A DNA stretch of 64,000 nt from JAWKMZ01 sp041391965. Its GTDB lineage: Bacteria; Bacteroidota; Bacteroidia; Flavobacteriales; Flavobacteriaceae. A program made the position numbers and the translations under genes. Of the stretch, positions 61,843 through 64,000 are shown one piece after another. The DNA lies in the NCBI GenBank assembly GCA_041391965.1, contig JAWKMZ010000001.1:248001-312000 (forward strand), written 5' to 3'. The notes below the pieces were generated by a model, which saw only the letters and a list, made by a program, of their open reading frames with translations, was not told the origin of the DNA and did no database searches. Each line of letters opens with the position of its first letter. Position 1 is the stretch's first letter.

Positions 61843-62628
61843 TTATTTTTTGTGTTTTACTAACATATCTATCAATGTGATAGAAGCGTCTTCCATATCA
61901 TTTACAATGCTGTCAATTTTAGCAATGATATAATTGTAAAAAACTTGAAGCACCATGGCTACAATAAGACCAAATACAGTTGTTAAAAGGGCTACTTTAA
62001 TACCACCAGCCACAAGTGCAGGTTGCATATCTCCAGCAGCTTCAATTTTATCAAATGCTTGAATCATCCCAATTACTGTACCCATGAATCCAAGCATTGG
62101 TGCTAAAGCGATAAATAATGAAATCCAAGACACATTTTTTTCTAATTGTCCCATTTGAACACCACCATAAGCTACAACAGCTTTTTCGGCTGCATCAATA
62201 TCTTCGTCAGCTCTATCCAATCCTTGATAGAAAATAGAAGCAACTGGACCTTTTGTGTTACGACAAACTTCTTTTGCGGCTTCTACACCACCTGATTGTA
62301 AGGCATCTTCTACGTTTTGGGTTAATTTTTTAGTGTTTGTAGTAGATAAGTTCAAAAAGATAATTCTTTCAATAGCGATTGCAAGTCCTAAAATCAAACA
62401 AAGCAATACAATACCCATAAAGCCTGGGCCACCTTCAATAAAACGCTTCTTTAATTCTTGATGAAATCCAAGTTTTTCTGCAGGAGCTGCTGCTCCAGTA
62501 GCATCGTCTTGGGTTAGAGTTACAACATTGATAGTTGCCATTGATGTCGTGTTTGCATTTGTATTTGCATTAACAGTTCCAAAAGCCATTGTTCCTGCGA
62601 TGGCTAGGATAGAAAATAATCTTTTCAT
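61843..62628 (-). CDS. exbB: ExbB/TolQ/MotA family proton-channel protein
   Basis: A 261-residue protein with an extra N-terminal hydrophobic segment (MKRLFSILAIAGTMAFGTVNA, signal-peptide-like), three membrane segments and the family block APMLGFMGTVIGMIQAFDKIE and LLTTVFGLIVAMVLQ. Together with the two ExbD it would energise TonB-dependent receptors such as those at 12896 and 20715. Confidence 0.93.
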   Translation of the reverse strand: MKRLFSILAIAGTMAFGTVNANTNANTTSMATINVVTLTQDDATGAAAPAEKLGFHQELKKRFIEGGPGFMGIVLLCLILGLAIAIERIIFLNLSTTNTKKLTQNVEDALQSGGVEAAKEVCRNTKGPVASIFYQGLDRADEDIDAAEKAVVAYGGVQMGQLEKNVSWISLFIALAPMLGFMGTVIGMIQAFDKIEAAGDMQPALVAGGIKVALLTTVFGLIVAMVLQVFYNYIIAKIDSIVNDMEDASITLIDMLVKHKK

Positions 62629-62703
62629 TGTTCTTAATCTTAATTTTATTAGTTAAAGTGTTAAAGATATAAAAAATTTACAATTAAAAAATAAAAATAA
62701 CAG

Positions 62704-62791
62704 CAGAGAGGAAGGGATTCGAACCCTCGATACGCTTTTGACGTATACACACTTTCCAGGCGTGCGCCTTCGACCACTCGGCCACCTCTCT
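62704..62791 (-). tRNA. tRNA-Ser (anticodon GGA)
   Basis: An 88-base tRNA with acceptor stem AGAGAGG/CCTCTCT, D arm with GCCGAGTGGTCGAAGGC, anticodon stem CACGC/GTGTG with loop CTGGAAA (anticodon GGA, reading UCU/UCC), a long variable arm typical of serine tRNA, and the T loop GGTTCGAATCC. Genomic bases after the discriminator G are CTG, so CCA is added by enzyme. Confidence 0.97.
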
Positions 62792-62863
62792 AAATTTCTA
62801 TTCTTTAATTAGCATGCCAAATAACGAAAAAACTTTTAGGCCAAAAAATTTTGAACGTTAATT

Positions 62864-63895
62864 TTAAGACATTTCTCCTCGTAATGACGTTTCAAATATG
62901 GTTTTGAAGGTTTTAGCTGAAATTTTTTCACCTAATAAATACATCAATTTTGTAACTGCTGCCTCAGTTGTTATGTCTTTTCCAGAAATGACACCAATTT
63001 GTTTTAATTGAGAACTGGTTTCATATTGTCCCATATTAACACTTCCTCCCGAACATTGTGTTACATTAATAATAGGAATCTTATTTTTTATAGTTTGTTT
63101 TAAAAGCTTAAGAAACCACTCATCTGTTGTAGTGTTTCCTGCTCCATAGGTTTCTAAAATAATCCCTTTTAAGTTTGGTGTTTTAAAAATACACTCTAAA
63201 ACAGATTTTGAAATCCCTGGAAATAACTTTACAAGGGCAATATTGGTGTCAAATTTTTTATGTACAACTAGTTTTTTTCTTGTGTTTGGTTTATACAAAT
63301 ACTCTTTAGATACTTTTAAATGGACTCCAGACTCTGCCAAATCTGGATAATTTAAAGACTCAAAAGCTTCAAAATGCTCTGCATTTATTTTTGTGGTTCT
63401 GTTGCCTCTGTATAGTTTGTATTCAAAATAAAGCCCAACTTCTTTAATAACTGGCTTGCCATTTTGTTGTAACGATGCCATTTGTATGGATGTTATCAAA
63501 TTTTCTTTGGCATCTGTACGCAAATCGCCAATTGGTAATTGCGAACCTGTAAATATGACTGGTTTTGTTAAGTTTTCTAACATAAAACTCAATGCTGACG
63601 CGCTATAACTCATCGTATCACTTCCATGCAAAACCACAAAACCATCAAACGCTTCGTACTTTTCTTCAATAATTTCTGCCATTTGAAGCCAGTATTCTGG
63701 TTTCATATTGGATGAATCAATAGGCTCATCAAAAGAAATGGTATTAATTTTACAATCTAATAATTTTAACTCTGGAATTTTTTTAAGCAAATTATTAAAA
63801 TCAAACGCTTTTAAAACGCCTGTATTTGCATCTTTTATCATACCAATTGTTCCGCCTGTATAGAGTAATAAGATGTTAGGTTGATAGGATTGCAT
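62864..63895 (-). CDS. ansA: Type I L-asparaginase
   Basis: Hydrolyses asparagine in the cytoplasm. The 343-residue protein has the two catalytic threonine motifs, YTGGTIGM near residue 13 and LHGSDTMSYSAS near residue 90, and ETYGAGNTTTDE further on. It lacks a signal peptide. It starts 2 bp after the tatD stop, so the two share a transcript. Confidence 0.95.
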   Translation of the reverse strand: MQSYQPNILLLYTGGTIGMIKDANTGVLKAFDFNNLLKKIPELKLLDCKINTISFDEPIDSSNMKPEYWLQMAEIIEEKYEAFDGFVVLHGSDTMSYSASALSFMLENLTKPVIFTGSQLPIGDLRTDAKENLITSIQMASLQQNGKPVIKEVGLYFEYKLYRGNRTTKINAEHFEAFESLNYPDLAESGVHLKVSKEYLYKPNTRKKLVVHKKFDTNIALVKLFPGISKSVLECIFKTPNLKGIILETYGAGNTTTDEWFLKLLKQTIKNKIPIINVTQCSGGSVNMGQYETSSQLKQIGVISGKDITTEAAVTKLMYLLGEKISAKTFKTIFETSLRGEMS

Positions 63896-63897
63896 GC

Positions 63898-64000
63898 TTA
63901 TATTTTAAAAATAGATTTAGAGTTTTGAGTGGTAATTTCGGCAATTTTTTCTTGTGATAGTCCGTAAAGTTCAGATAATTTTTCTAATACCTTTATGATA
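63898..64000 (-). CDS. tatD: TatD family deoxyribonuclease, C-terminal end (cut by window edge)
   Basis: Only the last 33 codons are inside the window: KVLEKLSELYGLSQEKIAEI, then TTQNSKSIFKI and stop. This is the usual end of TatD-type metal-dependent nucleases, and tatD-ansA is a known flavobacterial order. The catalytic residues are outside the window. Confidence 0.75.
   Translation of the reverse strand, partial: IIKVLEKLSELYGLSQEKIAEITTQNSKSIFKI

Overview
The window comes from an AT-rich chromosome of the family Flavobacteriaceae (phylum Bacteroidota). The evidence is the gldE-gldD gliding genes, a PorT/SprT-type secretion protein, several outer-membrane receptors and barrels, DUF3098, DUF3127, DUF4301, DUF5686 and GLPGLI family proteins, promoters of the TAnnTTTG type, frequent TTG/GTG starts and no consistent Shine-Dalgarno sequences. 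It is most likely a marine-type genus near Olleya, Lacinutrix or Winogradskyella, but the genus cannot be fixed from sequence alone. No rRNA, insertion sequence, prophage or CRISPR array was seen.

Layout. 1-6301 holds leuS (cut by the window edge) and a forward block with ftsX, a lipoprotein, DUF3098, uppP, truB, a small barrel and a TonB-like protein. 6298-12820 is mixed housekeeping: thioredoxin-like protein, tag, aat, DUF3127, flavin reductase, an orphan histidine kinase, HIT protein, greA and a degenerate Rieske-like lipoprotein. 12896-20714 is the most unusual region. It holds four consecutive pairs of a 71-79 residue secreted cysteine peptide and a GLPGLI family protein, all on the minus strand and ending in a TonB-dependent receptor. 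Repeated 5' leaders, a 117-bp direct repeat and intercistronic hairpins accompany them. 20715-26539 is a thiamine-type uptake locus: a TPP riboswitch in front of a TonB-dependent receptor, then arfB, DUF4301, a NadR-like kinase, a PnuC-family transporter and a PF01910 thiamine-binding-like protein.

26581-36960 carries lipid and methionine metabolism (GGGP synthase, PPTase, ahcY, a methionine-type aminotransferase, an omega-amidase), an Ig-like lipoprotein, comF and glyS. 37028-44260 holds two outer-membrane proteins, xth, an OmpA lipoprotein and an aldo/keto reductase. After a gap with two tiny membrane ORFs (one broken) come rng, a 29-residue basic protein and hup, divergent from mutY-ssb-gldE-gldD. 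50630-59463 carries pyrH, frr, a DUF5686 barrel, an MMPL transporter, asnS, rpoN and a PAP2-like membrane protein. 59458-64000 carries porT, an ExbB/ExbD energising operon, tRNA-Ser(GGA), ansA and the end of tatD.

The best candidate for an undescribed system is 15586-20640. Two transcription units, each with two peptide-GLPGLI pairs, seem to descend from one tandem duplication of about 2.4 kb that included the promoter. Their 5' leaders contain a repeated unit (TTACAAGG in one copy, TTACAAAGTC in the other), each with one inverted copy further out. The two copies have diverged in sequence yet keep the pairing, which suggests a selected RNA or DNA structure. A receptor gene closes the cluster. 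The function is unknown; a peptide that is secreted, matured or bound in the periplasm and handled by the receptor is an inference.
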